Shown: in pieces, positions 1-7,040 of the stretch
Position numbering within the stretch: the first letter of the stretch is position 1
Layout of the letters: every line of letters starts with the position of its first letter
Source: an uncultured Collinsella sp.
GTDB taxonomy: Bacteria; Actinomycetota; Coriobacteriia; Coriobacteriales; Coriobacteriaceae
DNA: 8,604 nt
Direction of reading: 5' to 3'
Assembly: GCA_900551555.1 (NCBI GenBank)
Contig: URWC01000072.1
Coordinates: 1 to 8,604 of the forward strand
Position numbers and translations under genes: made by a program
Notes under the pieces: generated by a model
Databases searched by the model: none
Told to the model about the DNA's origin: nothing
What the model saw: only the letters and a program-made list of their open reading frames with translations

Positions 1-88
1 TTTTCCGGAAGCCCAGAATAAAAACTATTTTTTCCTCTGAATTTGCCCAGAGCAAAGCGGAGGGCATTTCCAATCGTTCTCTTACCGG
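1..88. other. Left-edge tail downstream of the PG-binding gene; weak possible terminator
   Basis: This non-coding stretch lies just downstream of the minus-strand gene ending at 89. On the minus strand a short stem (TGCCC at 66-62 with GGGCA at 48-44, 13-nt loop) is followed about 12 nt later by an A/T-rich stretch with a five-T run. This could be a weak rho-independent terminator for the spoIIR/PG-binding transcript, but the T-run is too far from the stem to be convincing. The motif GCCCAGA occurs twice (11-17 and 45-51). I see no other gene here. Confidence 0.2.
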
Positions 89-559
89 TCAGAACAGCTT
101 TTCCCAGGTGGCCTGACCGACGCTGCCGTCGGCGGCAAGGCCGTTGCGGCGCTGGAACCGCTGCACGGCGGCTGCGGTGGCGGCTCCGTACCGGCCGTCT
201 GCGTTCAGACGCTCACCCAGAGAGTTGAGCTTCTGCTGCACCAGCCGCACCGTCCCGCCGGATGCGCCGCTGCGCAGCACGATGCCGGGGTAGGGCACGT
301 TCAGGCCGTGCTTTGCGGTGTACTGGGTGTACAGCACGTTCCAGGTGTTGGCACCCACCTTGCCGTCCACGTTCATTTTGTTTTTCAGCTGGAACTCCTT
401 TACGGCGTTCTCGGTGGAAAGACCGAACCTTCCGTCCGCCTTCAGGGGGTCATGCCAGGTGCAGGCATCACGGACACCGTTGAGCCAGGTCTGCACCAGG
501 GCCACATCCGGGCCGGAGGAGCCCCGATGGAGCAGGGAATAATAAGCAGGGATTGCCAT
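89..559 (-). CDS. Small protein with two peptidoglycan-binding (PG_binding_1) domains
   Basis: This 156-residue protein is made almost entirely of two PG_binding_1 repeats, at about residues 9-76 and 94-156. Each shows the family pattern: an early GxxVxLVQ-type helix, a central ADGRFG or ADGRYG segment (41-46, 120-125), a 'T..AV..FQ' helix, then a 'DG.VG..TW..L' ending (65-76, 144-155). Such domains bind cell-wall peptidoglycan and usually accompany hydrolases; no catalytic domain is present here. I see no signal peptide or membrane segment, so export is unexplained. The ATG at 559 is supported by AAAGGAG about 11 nt upstream. The gene starts 50 nt after the spoIIR stop on the same strand, so co-transcription is likely and a spore or cell-wall role is plausible. 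Domain assignment is firm; the biological role is inference. Confidence 0.8.
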   Translation of the reverse strand: MAIPAYYSLLHRGSSGPDVALVQTWLNGVRDACTWHDPLKADGRFGLSTENAVKEFQLKNKMNVDGKVGANTWNVLYTQYTAKHGLNVPYPGIVLRSGASGGTVRLVQQKLNSLGERLNADGRYGAATAAAVQRFQRRNGLAADGSVGQATWEKLF

Positions 560-609
560 AGGATCACACGCTCCTTTCCCTCCATGCTATGCGGCAGGGG
601 AGGGCAGCG

Positions 610-1236
610 TCACCCGGCCAGCACCCGGGTGGTGCGGGAAGCAGTGTGCCGGTTCCACCAGTCCACGAAGCGCAGGCGCAGGATGTAGTCCCCGCACACC
701 AGATCGTTTTCTTCCGGCAGGGCATAGCCGCCGCAGGCGGCACGGCACAGCCCGGGGTACAGCACGCACCACCAGTTCTGCCCGCTGCCGGAGCCGATGG
801 TGATGCGCACCGCATCGTACCGCCCGGCGGGCAGGCAGCCGCCGGTATATTGCCGGGCCGGGAAGTACATGTTGACCAGCTGCACCTGCACCGGGGCATT
901 CACCCCGCACCGGGCCAGCGCGTGCCGGGCGGCGAGCTGCAAAGTGAACAGGTTCCGGGCCGCCCAGCTGCGGGCGTCGGTCTGGTTCCCGGCGGGACAG
1001 GCAGCGTCCAGACAGGTCAGCACGGCGTCCCGTACCCGGAGCTTGGCGCTCTGGTCGGCCACGGCATCGCTGGCAGCGCGGATGTGCAGCCGCAGGGTAT
1101 CGGCACATACCGCATCGCCGGTGTGCAGCTGGGTGCGGCCCCAGGCCGCCGCCTGCCACAGGCTGCACAGCAAAAGTCCGAGCGCAAGGCAGATGCACAG
1201 GTGCTGCATCTGCCGCCGGGAAAGCATCTTACCCAT
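610..1236 (-). CDS. spoIIR: Stage II sporulation protein R (SpoIIR)
   Basis: In endospore formers SpoIIR is secreted from the forespore and triggers SpoIIGA to process pro-sigma-E in the mother cell. This 208-residue protein has a basic N-terminus and one hydrophobic segment (about 12-31), fitting a signal anchor. The family core follows: 'LRLHIRAASD...DQ..KLRVRDAVL' (48-73), then 'YFPARQY' (124-130), 'LPAGRYDAVRITIG' (135-148) and 'GQNWWCVLYPGLC' (152-164), with an 'RFVDWW' tail (189-194). The start is uncertain: the ATG at 1236 directly follows a terminator T-run and has no clear Shine-Dalgarno. In-frame ATGs at 1227 (residue 4) and 1209 (residue 10) are alternatives, and either leaves the hydrophobic segment largely intact. 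Sporulation genes are unexpected beside the Coriobacteriia-like genes to the right. Family call firm; expression and genomic context doubtful. Confidence 0.88.
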   Translation of the reverse strand: MGKMLSRRQMQHLCICLALGLLLCSLWQAAAWGRTQLHTGDAVCADTLRLHIRAASDAVADQSAKLRVRDAVLTCLDAACPAGNQTDARSWAARNLFTLQLAARHALARCGVNAPVQVQLVNMYFPARQYTGGCLPAGRYDAVRITIGSGSGQNWWCVLYPGLCRAACGGYALPEENDLVCGDYILRLRFVDWWNRHTASRTTRVLAG

Positions 1237-1285
1237 AAAAAAACAGACCCTTCTTCTGGAAATGATATCCAGAGGATGGGTCTGT
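1237..1285 (-). terminator. Strong rho-independent terminator facing the minus strand
   Basis: Two 18-nt arms (1243-1260 and 1268-1285) pair at 16 of 18 positions around a 7-nt loop (1261-1267). Read on the minus strand the hairpin is followed at once by seven T residues (1243-1237), the classic intrinsic terminator layout. It starts about 52 nt past the stop of the UPF0210 gene (1338), so it should end transcription of that gene. The plus-strand exit is AAAAG, so it is not bidirectional. Oddly, the T-run abuts the annotated spoIIR ATG at 1236. Confidence 0.85.
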
Positions 1286-1337
1286 AAAAGGTGATTTATA
1301 CAGCTGCTTCGAGCGAATGAGAGATGACTGAGAGGGC

Positions 1338-2702
1338 TCAGTTCTTCAGCGACTGCATGGGAGCCGGCAGGCGGCCGCCGCGGTTGATGAACACCGAGGG
1401 GTCGTGACTGTTGACCGGCATGATGGGGCCGTAGCCCAGCAGGCCGCCGAAGTCCAGCACCTCACCGGCTTTGCGGCCGATGGCGGGGATCACGCGGACG
1501 GCCGTGGTCTTGTTGTTGATGACGCCGATGGCCATCTCGTCGGCGATGATGCCGGCGATGGTCTCGACCGGGGTGTCGCCGGGGATGGCGATCATGTCCA
1601 GGCCAACGGAGCACACGCAGGTCATGGCCTCGAGCTTCTCGAGCGAAAGCGCGCCGGCCTCGACGGCGGCGATCATGCCGGCGTCCTCGGACACGGGGAT
1701 AAAGGCGCCGGAGAGACCGCCCACGCTGGAGCTGGCCATGACGCCGCCCTTCTTGACGGCATCGTTGAGCATGGCGAGCGCACAGGTCGTGCCCGGGCCA
1801 CCGCAGGTGCCCACGCCGATAATCTCGAGGATGCGCGCGACGGAGTCGCCGATGGCGGGTGTGGGAGCCAGCGACAGGTCGACAATGCCTTTCTCGACAC
1901 CCAGACGGCGGGCTGCCTCACGGCTCATGAGCTCGCCGGCACGGGTGATCTTAAAGGCGGTCTGCTTAATCTTCTCGGCGACCTCCATCATCGATGCGGA
2001 ATCGGGCAGCGTCTCCAGGGCTGCGGCCATAACGCCGGGGCCCGAGACGCCTACGTTGATGACGGCGTCGGCCTCGCCACCGCCGTGGACGGCGCCCGCC
2101 ATAAACGGGGAGTCCTCGACCATATTGGCAAAGCAGACAAACTTGGACGCGCCAACGGAATCCTGGTCGGCCGTGAGTTTAGCGGCATCGATGATGGTCT
2201 GGGCGGCCATGAGCACGGCATCCATGTTGATACCGGCGCGCAGGCTGGCGACGTTGACGCTGGAGCAGACGCGGCTCGTGGTAGCGAGCGCCTGGGGGAT
2301 GGACTGGATGACGCGGCGGTCGGCGTCGCCGATGCCCTTCTGGACGAGAGCGGAGAAGCCGCCCAGGTAGTCGATGCCGAGCGTCTCGGCCGCGCGGTCG
2401 AGGGCATGCGCGATGGGGGTGAGGTCCTCATCCTTGCAGCACGCGGCGATCTGCGCCACCGGGGTGACGGAAACGCGCTTGTTGACGATGGGGATACCGT
2501 ACTCGCGCTCGAGGTTCTCGGCGGTCTCGACCAGATGCTCAGCCGTGTGCGTCACGTGGTCGTAGATCTTCGTGCACATGCGGTCGAGGTTCTCGTCGCC
2601 GCAACCCATGAGCGAAACACCCATGGTGATGGTCCTGATGTCGAGGTTCTGCTCCTCAACCATGCCGCGGGTTTCCGCGATTTCTGCGGGCGTGATCGCC
2701 AT
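1338..2702 (-). CDS. UPF0210 / DUF711 family protein (PFL-like), function unknown
   Basis: This is a 454-residue protein of the UPF0210 (DUF711) family, often named 'PFL family protein' for distant likeness to pyruvate formate-lyase; no biochemical role is established that I know of. Family hallmarks are visible: an N-terminal 'NLDIRTITMGVSL' segment, 'VHGGGEADAVINVGVSGPG' mid-protein, 'VGTCGGPGTTCALAMLNDA', 'MASSSVGGLSGAFIPVSED', 'CSVGLDMIAIPGDTP' and the ending 'NRGGRLPAPMQSLKN'. I chose the ATG at 2702 over one at 2759 because a GGAG element lies about 8 nt upstream and the family begins near here. In many bacteria it follows a small ACT-domain (UPF0237) gene; here it instead lies 108 nt after metH. 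The last ~200 nt of coding sequence may come from a different genome than the rest (see the join finding), so the C-terminus could be hybrid. Confidence 0.85.
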   Translation of the reverse strand: MAITPAEIAETRGMVEEQNLDIRTITMGVSLMGCGDENLDRMCTKIYDHVTHTAEHLVETAENLEREYGIPIVNKRVSVTPVAQIAACCKDEDLTPIAHALDRAAETLGIDYLGGFSALVQKGIGDADRRVIQSIPQALATTSRVCSSVNVASLRAGINMDAVLMAAQTIIDAAKLTADQDSVGASKFVCFANMVEDSPFMAGAVHGGGEADAVINVGVSGPGVMAAALETLPDSASMMEVAEKIKQTAFKITRAGELMSREAARRLGVEKGIVDLSLAPTPAIGDSVARILEIIGVGTCGGPGTTCALAMLNDAVKKGGVMASSSVGGLSGAFIPVSEDAGMIAAVEAGALSLEKLEAMTCVCSVGLDMIAIPGDTPVETIAGIIADEMAIGVINNKTTAVRVIPAIGRKAGEVLDFGGLLGYGPIMPVNSHDPSVFINRGGRLPAPMQSLKN

Positions 2703-2810
2703 CCTTGCGCTCCTATCTGCCAAAACGAGCATAGTCTTATCTATTCTAACGTGCCACACGTGCCAAATGGCGCGCGCGGCACGTTTTGGTACTCGGTTGT
2801 TTCCGTTGTG
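2703..2810 (-). promoter_or_regulatory. metH-UPF0210 spacer with ACGTGCC repeats and a weak possible promoter
   Basis: This 108-nt gap follows three nearly gap-free met genes, so UPF0210 may have its own start. AACGTGCC (2748-2755) and GGCACGTT (2778-2785) form a perfect 8-bp inverted repeat. A second ACGTGCCA (2758-2765) repeats the left arm, whose copy is 2749-2756. On the minus strand TTGGCA (2766-2761) and TAGATA (2743-2738) are 17 nt apart and could be a -35/-10 pair; the -10 is poor (3 of 6 consensus bases). The repeats flank and overlap the -35, consistent with an operator, or they could fold as a metH 3' hairpin, though there is no T-run. Confidence 0.3.
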
Positions 2811-5369
2811 TTACTGTCCAAAGACCTCTTCGGCGATACGGGCGCTTTCGGCGGCGTCCTTGGCGTAGTAGTCCGCGCCGATCTGCTTGGCGTATTCGGG
2901 GGTGAGTACGGCGCCGCCTACGATGATCTTGACGCCTGGAACCTCGGCATGAAGCAATTTGATGGTCTCCTCCATGGCGACGACCGTGGTGGTCATAAGC
3001 GCCGAGAGGCCGACGAGCTTGATGTCGCGCTCCTGTACGGTCTTGAGCACCTCTTGCGGGTCGACGTCGCGGCCTAGGTCAAAGACGGTATAGCCGTAGT
3101 TATCGAGCAGCATCTTGACGATGTTCTTACCGATGTCGTGGATATCGCCCTTGACGGTGGCCACGCAGATCTTGCCCTTGTCGGCAATCTCGCCGGCGGG
3201 CATCAGCCGCTTGATGGTGTCGAAGCCCACGCGCGCGGCCTCGGCCGAGGCCATGAGCTGCGGCAAGAAGAACTTGCCCTGGTCAAAGAGGACGCCAACC
3301 TCGTCGAGGGCGGGGATAAAGTGATTGTTGATGAGGTCCATGGCGTCGTGGTCTGCCAGCAGACGCTCGGTCTCGGCCGCGATCTCGCCTTTGCGGCCCG
3401 AGACGACCATGCGACGGATCGGGTCGTCGTTGCCGTCGGAGCCGGCAGTGCCAGCAGTGGGCGCGGCGTCAGTCGATACCGCCTGGGCCGCCGCCGGGTT
3501 CGCGGCGATCTTGTATGGATCGGTCCAGCCGGCGTAGCGCTCGATGTATCCGGTCGAACCCTCATCCTCAACGCTCAGCACGCGATAGCTGTAGACGGTA
3601 TCCATAAAGCGCTTGGAGCCCGGGTTCATGATGGGGGCGTCCAGGCCTGCGCCAAAAGCGGCAGCCAAAAAGACCGAGCCCAGCAGCGGGCGGGCAGGTA
3701 GACCAAAGCTGATGTTCGACACGCCGAGTGCGCATTTGACGCCCAGGCGCTCCTTGCACAGGGACATGGCGCGCAGGATCTGCTCGGCCTGGCGTTGATT
3801 GGTCGAGGCGGTCATGACCAGGCAGTCGATGAGGATGCGGTCCGGGCCGATGCCGTAGCGGGCGGCCTCGGCCACGATGTGCTCGGCGATGGCGAAGCGG
3901 GCCTCGGCGGTATCGGGAATGCCGCCTTCGTCAAGCGTGAGGCCGACGACATTGGTGCCGTAGTGGGCGACCAGCGGGAAGATCTCATCCATGATCTGCT
4001 GCTTGCCATTGACCGAGTTGATGATGGGCTTGCCGGCGTAGCGGCGCACGGCTGCCTCGACGGCTGCGGGGTCGGTGGAGTCGATCTGCAGCGGCAGGAG
4101 CGTGGAACCCTGGAGCTGCTCGGTGGCCTGCTGGATGATCTTGACCTCGTCGATCTCGGGCAGGCCCACGTTGACGTCCAGGATATCGGCACCTTGCTCT
4201 TGCTGGCTGATGCCCTGGCTTACGACGTAGTCAAGGTCGCCGTCGCGCAGGGCCTGCTGCAGGCGCTTTTTGCCGGTGGGATTGATGCGCTCGCCGATGA
4301 CGGCGATCTTGTGGCCGTCGCAGGGAAGGTCCACGACCGTCTGGGCGCTCGTGACCGACATGCTGGGCTTGCGGTGGCGCGGGCTGGGCGTGTGATTGTC
4401 GATAAGCGTGCGCAGGGCGGCCATGTGCGCCGGCGTGGTTCCACAGCAGCCGCCCACAACGCTCACGCCGTCCTCGATCATGCCGGCGACGGCCTCGGCG
4501 TACTCGGGGGCCTGGATATCAAAGACGGTATTGCCGTCATCGTCCACGCGGGGGAGTCCCGCATTGGCCTGTACCATAACGGGCTTGTCGGTAACGGTGA
4601 GCATACGCGCGGCGAGTCCTCGGAGCTCGGCCGGTCCCTGGCTGCAGTTGATGCCCAAAACGTCGGCGCCGATGGCATCGAGCGTGATGGCGGCCACCTC
4701 GGGACTCGTGCCCAGGAATGTGCGGCCGTCCTCCTCAAAGGTCATGGTGGCAAAGACGGGCAGGTCGGAGTTCTCACGACAGGCGAGGACGGCCGCCTTG
4801 ATCTCGGCAAGGTCGGTCATGGTTTCGATAATAAAGAGGTCCACACCCGCGGTGACGCCGGCGCGCACCTCCTCGGCAAAGAGGTCATAGGCCTCGTCGA
4901 AGCTGAGGGTACCCAGGGGGCGAAGCAGCGCACCGATGGGGCCGATGTCGCCGGCGACGTAATGGGCACCGGCCGCGCGAGCGCAAGAGGCCGCGGCGGC
5001 AAAGACATCTGCCACGGTGGCGGCGCCATCGAGCTTGTGCGCGTTGGCGCCAAAGGTGTTGGCGGTGATCACGTCGCAGCCGGCCTCGACGTACTGACGC
5101 TGGATGTCGGTAATGACCTGGGGCTCCTCAAAGTTGAGCAGCTCGGGTAGGGCGCCGGCCTTCATGCCGGCCGCCTGCAGCATGGTGCCCATGCCGCCGT
5201 CGAACAGCAGGTGTCCCGTGCCCTCGATGGCGGCGCGCAGTCGATCGTCCTTAATGCGAAGGTCGTCGATTGTGCGCGTCTTGTATGCAGCCCCGTTGCA
5301 GCGCGCAGCATTGACAGGTGCCGCCAGCGCAGCACCGTCAGAATCATGAGTGATAAGCGGAGTAAACAT
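2811..5369 (-). CDS. metH: Cobalamin-dependent methionine synthase, form lacking the activation domain
   Basis: MetH transfers the methyl of 5-methyl-THF via methylcobalamin to homocysteine, making methionine in the cytoplasm. This 852-residue protein has three modules. The homocysteine domain (about 50-325) has 'LLFDGGMGT' and three expected zinc cysteines, C242 in 'GINCSQGP' and C308/C309 in 'GGCCGTTP'. The folate (pterin-binding) domain (about 353-620) has 'VIGERINPTGKK'. A cap (about 650-732, 'FLPQLMASAEA') and B12 domain (about 733-852) follow, with the D-x-H-x-x-G base-off motif at 742-747 (cobalt ligand H744), 'LSAL' (788-791) and GG at 818-819. A low-complexity Ala/Thr/Gly linker (about 622-648) joins the last two parts. 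It ends after the B12 domain, unlike E. coli MetH (about 1,227 residues); the activation domain is the preceding gene. The ATG at 5369 has AGGAG 7 nt upstream. An upstream ATG at 5489 would add an Ala/Pro-rich segment lying inside the previous gene and is rejected. Confidence 0.95.
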   Translation of the reverse strand: MFTPLITHDSDGAALAAPVNAARCNGAAYKTRTIDDLRIKDDRLRAAIEGTGHLLFDGGMGTMLQAAGMKAGALPELLNFEEPQVITDIQRQYVEAGCDVITANTFGANAHKLDGAATVADVFAAAASCARAAGAHYVAGDIGPIGALLRPLGTLSFDEAYDLFAEEVRAGVTAGVDLFIIETMTDLAEIKAAVLACRENSDLPVFATMTFEEDGRTFLGTSPEVAAITLDAIGADVLGINCSQGPAELRGLAARMLTVTDKPVMVQANAGLPRVDDDGNTVFDIQAPEYAEAVAGMIEDGVSVVGGCCGTTPAHMAALRTLIDNHTPSPRHRKPSMSVTSAQTVVDLPCDGHKIAVIGERINPTGKKRLQQALRDGDLDYVVSQGISQQEQGADILDVNVGLPEIDEVKIIQQATEQLQGSTLLPLQIDSTDPAAVEAAVRRYAGKPIINSVNGKQQIMDEIFPLVAHYGTNVVGLTLDEGGIPDTAEARFAIAEHIVAEAARYGIGPDRILIDCLVMTASTNQRQAEQILRAMSLCKERLGVKCALGVSNISFGLPARPLLGSVFLAAAFGAGLDAPIMNPGSKRFMDTVYSYRVLSVEDEGSTGYIERYAGWTDPYKIAANPAAAQAVSTDAAPTAGTAGSDGNDDPIRRMVVSGRKGEIAAETERLLADHDAMDLINNHFIPALDEVGVLFDQGKFFLPQLMASAEAARVGFDTIKRLMPAGEIADKGKICVATVKGDIHDIGKNIVKMLLDNYGYTVFDLGRDVDPQEVLKTVQERDIKLVGLSALMTTTVVAMEETIKLLHAEVPGVKIIVGGAVLTPEYAKQIGADYYAKDAAESARIAEEVFGQ

Positions 5370-5372
5370 CAA

Positions 5373-5382
5373 TGAGCTCCTA
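5373..5382 (-). promoter_or_regulatory. metH ribosome-binding site overlapping the upstream stop codon
   Basis: On the minus strand the stop codon TAG of the activation-subunit gene (5382-5380) runs straight into the metH Shine-Dalgarno, as TAGGAG, 7 nt before the metH ATG at 5369. This decides the metH start and implies translational coupling: ribosomes finishing the activation subunit can re-initiate on metH, which would keep the two products in proportion. Confidence 0.75.
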
Positions 5383-6168
5383 ATGGCTGGAATAGCAGGT
5401 GGTGTGGGCGGCGCGGAAGCGGCAGTGCTCGCGCATACGGCAGATATTGCAGGTGGGGCGGCTCTGGGCATCGTGGACCTCGCCGTCAAATAGACCGATC
5501 ACTGCGGTCACACTCTTGGTGGGCATGAGCAGGCTGGTAGGTGTGACGGTAAGCCCGATGAGCCGCGTGGCGTTGAGCGCAGCCACGATTGAGTGCTGGG
5601 CCGTAAGCGGGCAGTCGCCGTAGCCGGGGCTAAAGCGCCAGTTACCGGCGAGTCCGTGTGCGGTGGCCGCAGCCTTGACCTGCTGGTCCATCTGCTCGAC
5701 GGCGGCTTCTACATAGGCAGAGCATGCGGCGTCGAGCACGGCTCCCTCTAGGGGCTGCTGGGCTCCCGTGGTGCGCAGACGACGCTCGGCGTCCATGCCG
5801 AGGGTGCATGCCATGAGTGCGGCAAAGCGGGCGTCTTTGAGATGGCGATAGATGTCGCGACCACGCAGCTCAACGTTGGTGCCGACCAGACGGATACTGG
5901 GCTTTCCCTGCTCATCGACGCCCGTGCCATCGACGGCAAACACGCGGCGCACGCCACGGGGTTCAATGTCCAGTTCCAGACGTTCAACGACAAGCTCAAT
6001 ACGCTGCGACAACTCGGATTCAATCTGCTGGCCGCCGTAACCCAGATATCGCAGCATCTCGGCACGGTCGACACGGGGATGGTGCGCAGCATCGACACGG
6101 TAAAGCGCCGGCGACGCAAGGTCGGCCGGCACTTCGGCAAAAGCTGTATCGATGTGCGGTTTTTCCAT
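5380..6168 (-). CDS. Stand-alone methionine synthase activation (AdoMet-binding) subunit
   Basis: This 262-residue protein matches the C-terminal activation domain of MetH, here a separate gene. In intact MetH that domain binds AdoMet and, with a flavodoxin or similar electron donor, remethylates cob(II)alamin formed when the cofactor oxidises. The AdoMet-site signature is 'RFSPGYGDCP' (178-187, compare RPAPGYPACP in E. coli), followed by 'LMPTKSVTAVIG' (214-225). The N-terminal part (about 20-110) is the region typical of the split form, with 'RYLGYGGQQI' (40-49). The C-terminus adds a cysteine cluster, C240-x2-C243-x5-C249, absent from the E. coli domain as I recall it; a metal or Fe-S site is possible. 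Split MetH systems are known, for example in Thermotoga maritima. The ATG at 6168 overlaps the metF stop by 1 nt, and metH follows 10 nt after the stop. Confidence 0.88.
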   Translation of the reverse strand: MEKPHIDTAFAEVPADLASPALYRVDAAHHPRVDRAEMLRYLGYGGQQIESELSQRIELVVERLELDIEPRGVRRVFAVDGTGVDEQGKPSIRLVGTNVELRGRDIYRHLKDARFAALMACTLGMDAERRLRTTGAQQPLEGAVLDAACSAYVEAAVEQMDQQVKAAATAHGLAGNWRFSPGYGDCPLTAQHSIVAALNATRLIGLTVTPTSLLMPTKSVTAVIGLFDGEVHDAQSRPTCNICRMREHCRFRAAHTTCYSSH

Positions 6169-7040
6169 TACCCCAGGCGCTCCATAATGGTTGCGGCAAT
6201 CGCAGGACGATTCATAGTGTACAGGTGCAGACCGGCGGCGCCGTGCTCCTTAAGGTCGCAAAGCTGACGGGCAGCATAATCTACACCGGCTGCCTGCAGG
6301 CTCTCGGGGTCGTTCTCGTACTTGGCGAGAATCTTGATGACGGGGGAGGGCAGCGACGCGCCGCACATAAAGACCATGCGGCTGATCTGCGACTTGCCCA
6401 TAAACGGCATGATGCCCGCGGTAATGGGCACGGTGATACCGGCCTTGTCGGCAAGCTCGCGAAAACGGTAGAAGCACTCGTTATCAAAGAAGAGCTGTGT
6501 CACAAAGAAGCTCGCGCCGGCGTCCTGTTTTTGCTTGAGGTGTTCGACCGAGAGGTTGAGATCCACACAGGCAATGTGGCCCTCGGGGTAGGCTGCGGCG
6601 CCCACGCAAAAGCCGGCGTCGACGAGCTCGGGGATGAGGTCGCGGGCGTAGGCGTAGTCGGAGGCGGGCTTGTCGTCCTCGGTCGCGCCGGCAGGGAGAT
6701 CGCCACGCAGGGCCAGAATGTTTTCAACGCCGGCGGTGCGATACTCGTCGATCTTGGCGGCGATGTCGGCGTGGGTGCGGCCCACGCAGGTGAGGTGTGC
6801 CACCGAGGGCGTGTCGAATTCGCTCGAAATCATATGCGCGATGGGGGCGGTGGTGGCACCGTTGCCCGAGCCGCCGGCCGAGCAGGTGACCGAGACAAAG
6901 CTCGGCGAAAGCTTGCACAGATTGCCTGCCACTTCGCGAGCCGTGTCGAGGGTGAGCTCGCCCTTGGGCGGGAACATCTCAAACGAAACGGGCGCGGTGC
7001 CCTGGGATGCTGCCTGCTTAAAAACCTCGTCGACGCGCAT
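6168..7040 (-). CDS. metF: 5,10-methylenetetrahydrofolate reductase
   Basis: MetF is a cytoplasmic FAD-containing TIM-barrel enzyme that reduces 5,10-methylene-THF to 5-methyl-THF, the methyl donor for MetH encoded two genes downstream. The 290-residue length is close to E. coli MetF (296). Visible landmarks are 'SFEMFPPKG' (19-27) with the catalytic glutamate E21, 'HLTCVGRT' and 'LALRGDLP' in the folate/flavin region, 'FVTQLFFDNECFYRF', and 'PITAGIMPF'. The ATG at 7040 is chosen because AGAGGAG sits 6 nt upstream and the family begins just before the SFE motif; an extension to 7106 would add 22 residues unlike the family. The stop (TAA, 6170-6168) shares one base with the ATG of the next gene. 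It is first in the minus-strand cluster, so the cluster promoter should lie in 7041-7250. The electron donor (NADH, NADPH or ferredoxin) cannot be read from the sequence. Confidence 0.96.
   Translation of the reverse strand: MRVDEVFKQAASQGTAPVSFEMFPPKGELTLDTAREVAGNLCKLSPSFVSVTCSAGGSGNGATTAPIAHMISSEFDTPSVAHLTCVGRTHADIAAKIDEYRTAGVENILALRGDLPAGATEDDKPASDYAYARDLIPELVDAGFCVGAAAYPEGHIACVDLNLSVEHLKQKQDAGASFFVTQLFFDNECFYRFRELADKAGITVPITAGIMPFMGKSQISRMVFMCGASLPSPVIKILAKYENDPESLQAAGVDYAARQLCDLKEHGAAGLHLYTMNRPAIAATIMERLG

Noticed and set aside
589..1294. Plus-strand open frames of 232 and 165 codons opposite spoIIR
   Set aside because: They are antisense to spoIIR, which carries clear family motifs; their composition is Pro/Gly/Ala/Arg-biased.
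1404..3077. Plus-strand open frame of 557 codons across UPF0210 and metH
   Set aside because: It is antisense to two well-supported genes, low in complexity (Asp/Gly/Val/His-rich) and matches no family; long antisense frames are common in GC-rich coding DNA.
3795..5150. Plus-strand open frame of 451 codons opposite metH
   Set aside because: It mirrors metH codons and shows a repetitive Gly/Asp/Val composition, with no domain and no ribosome-binding site that I can support.
5370..5489. 40-residue N-terminal extension of metH
   Set aside because: The segment is Ala/Pro-rich, overlaps the end of the activation-subunit gene in another frame, and the internal ATG at 5369 has a good Shine-Dalgarno.
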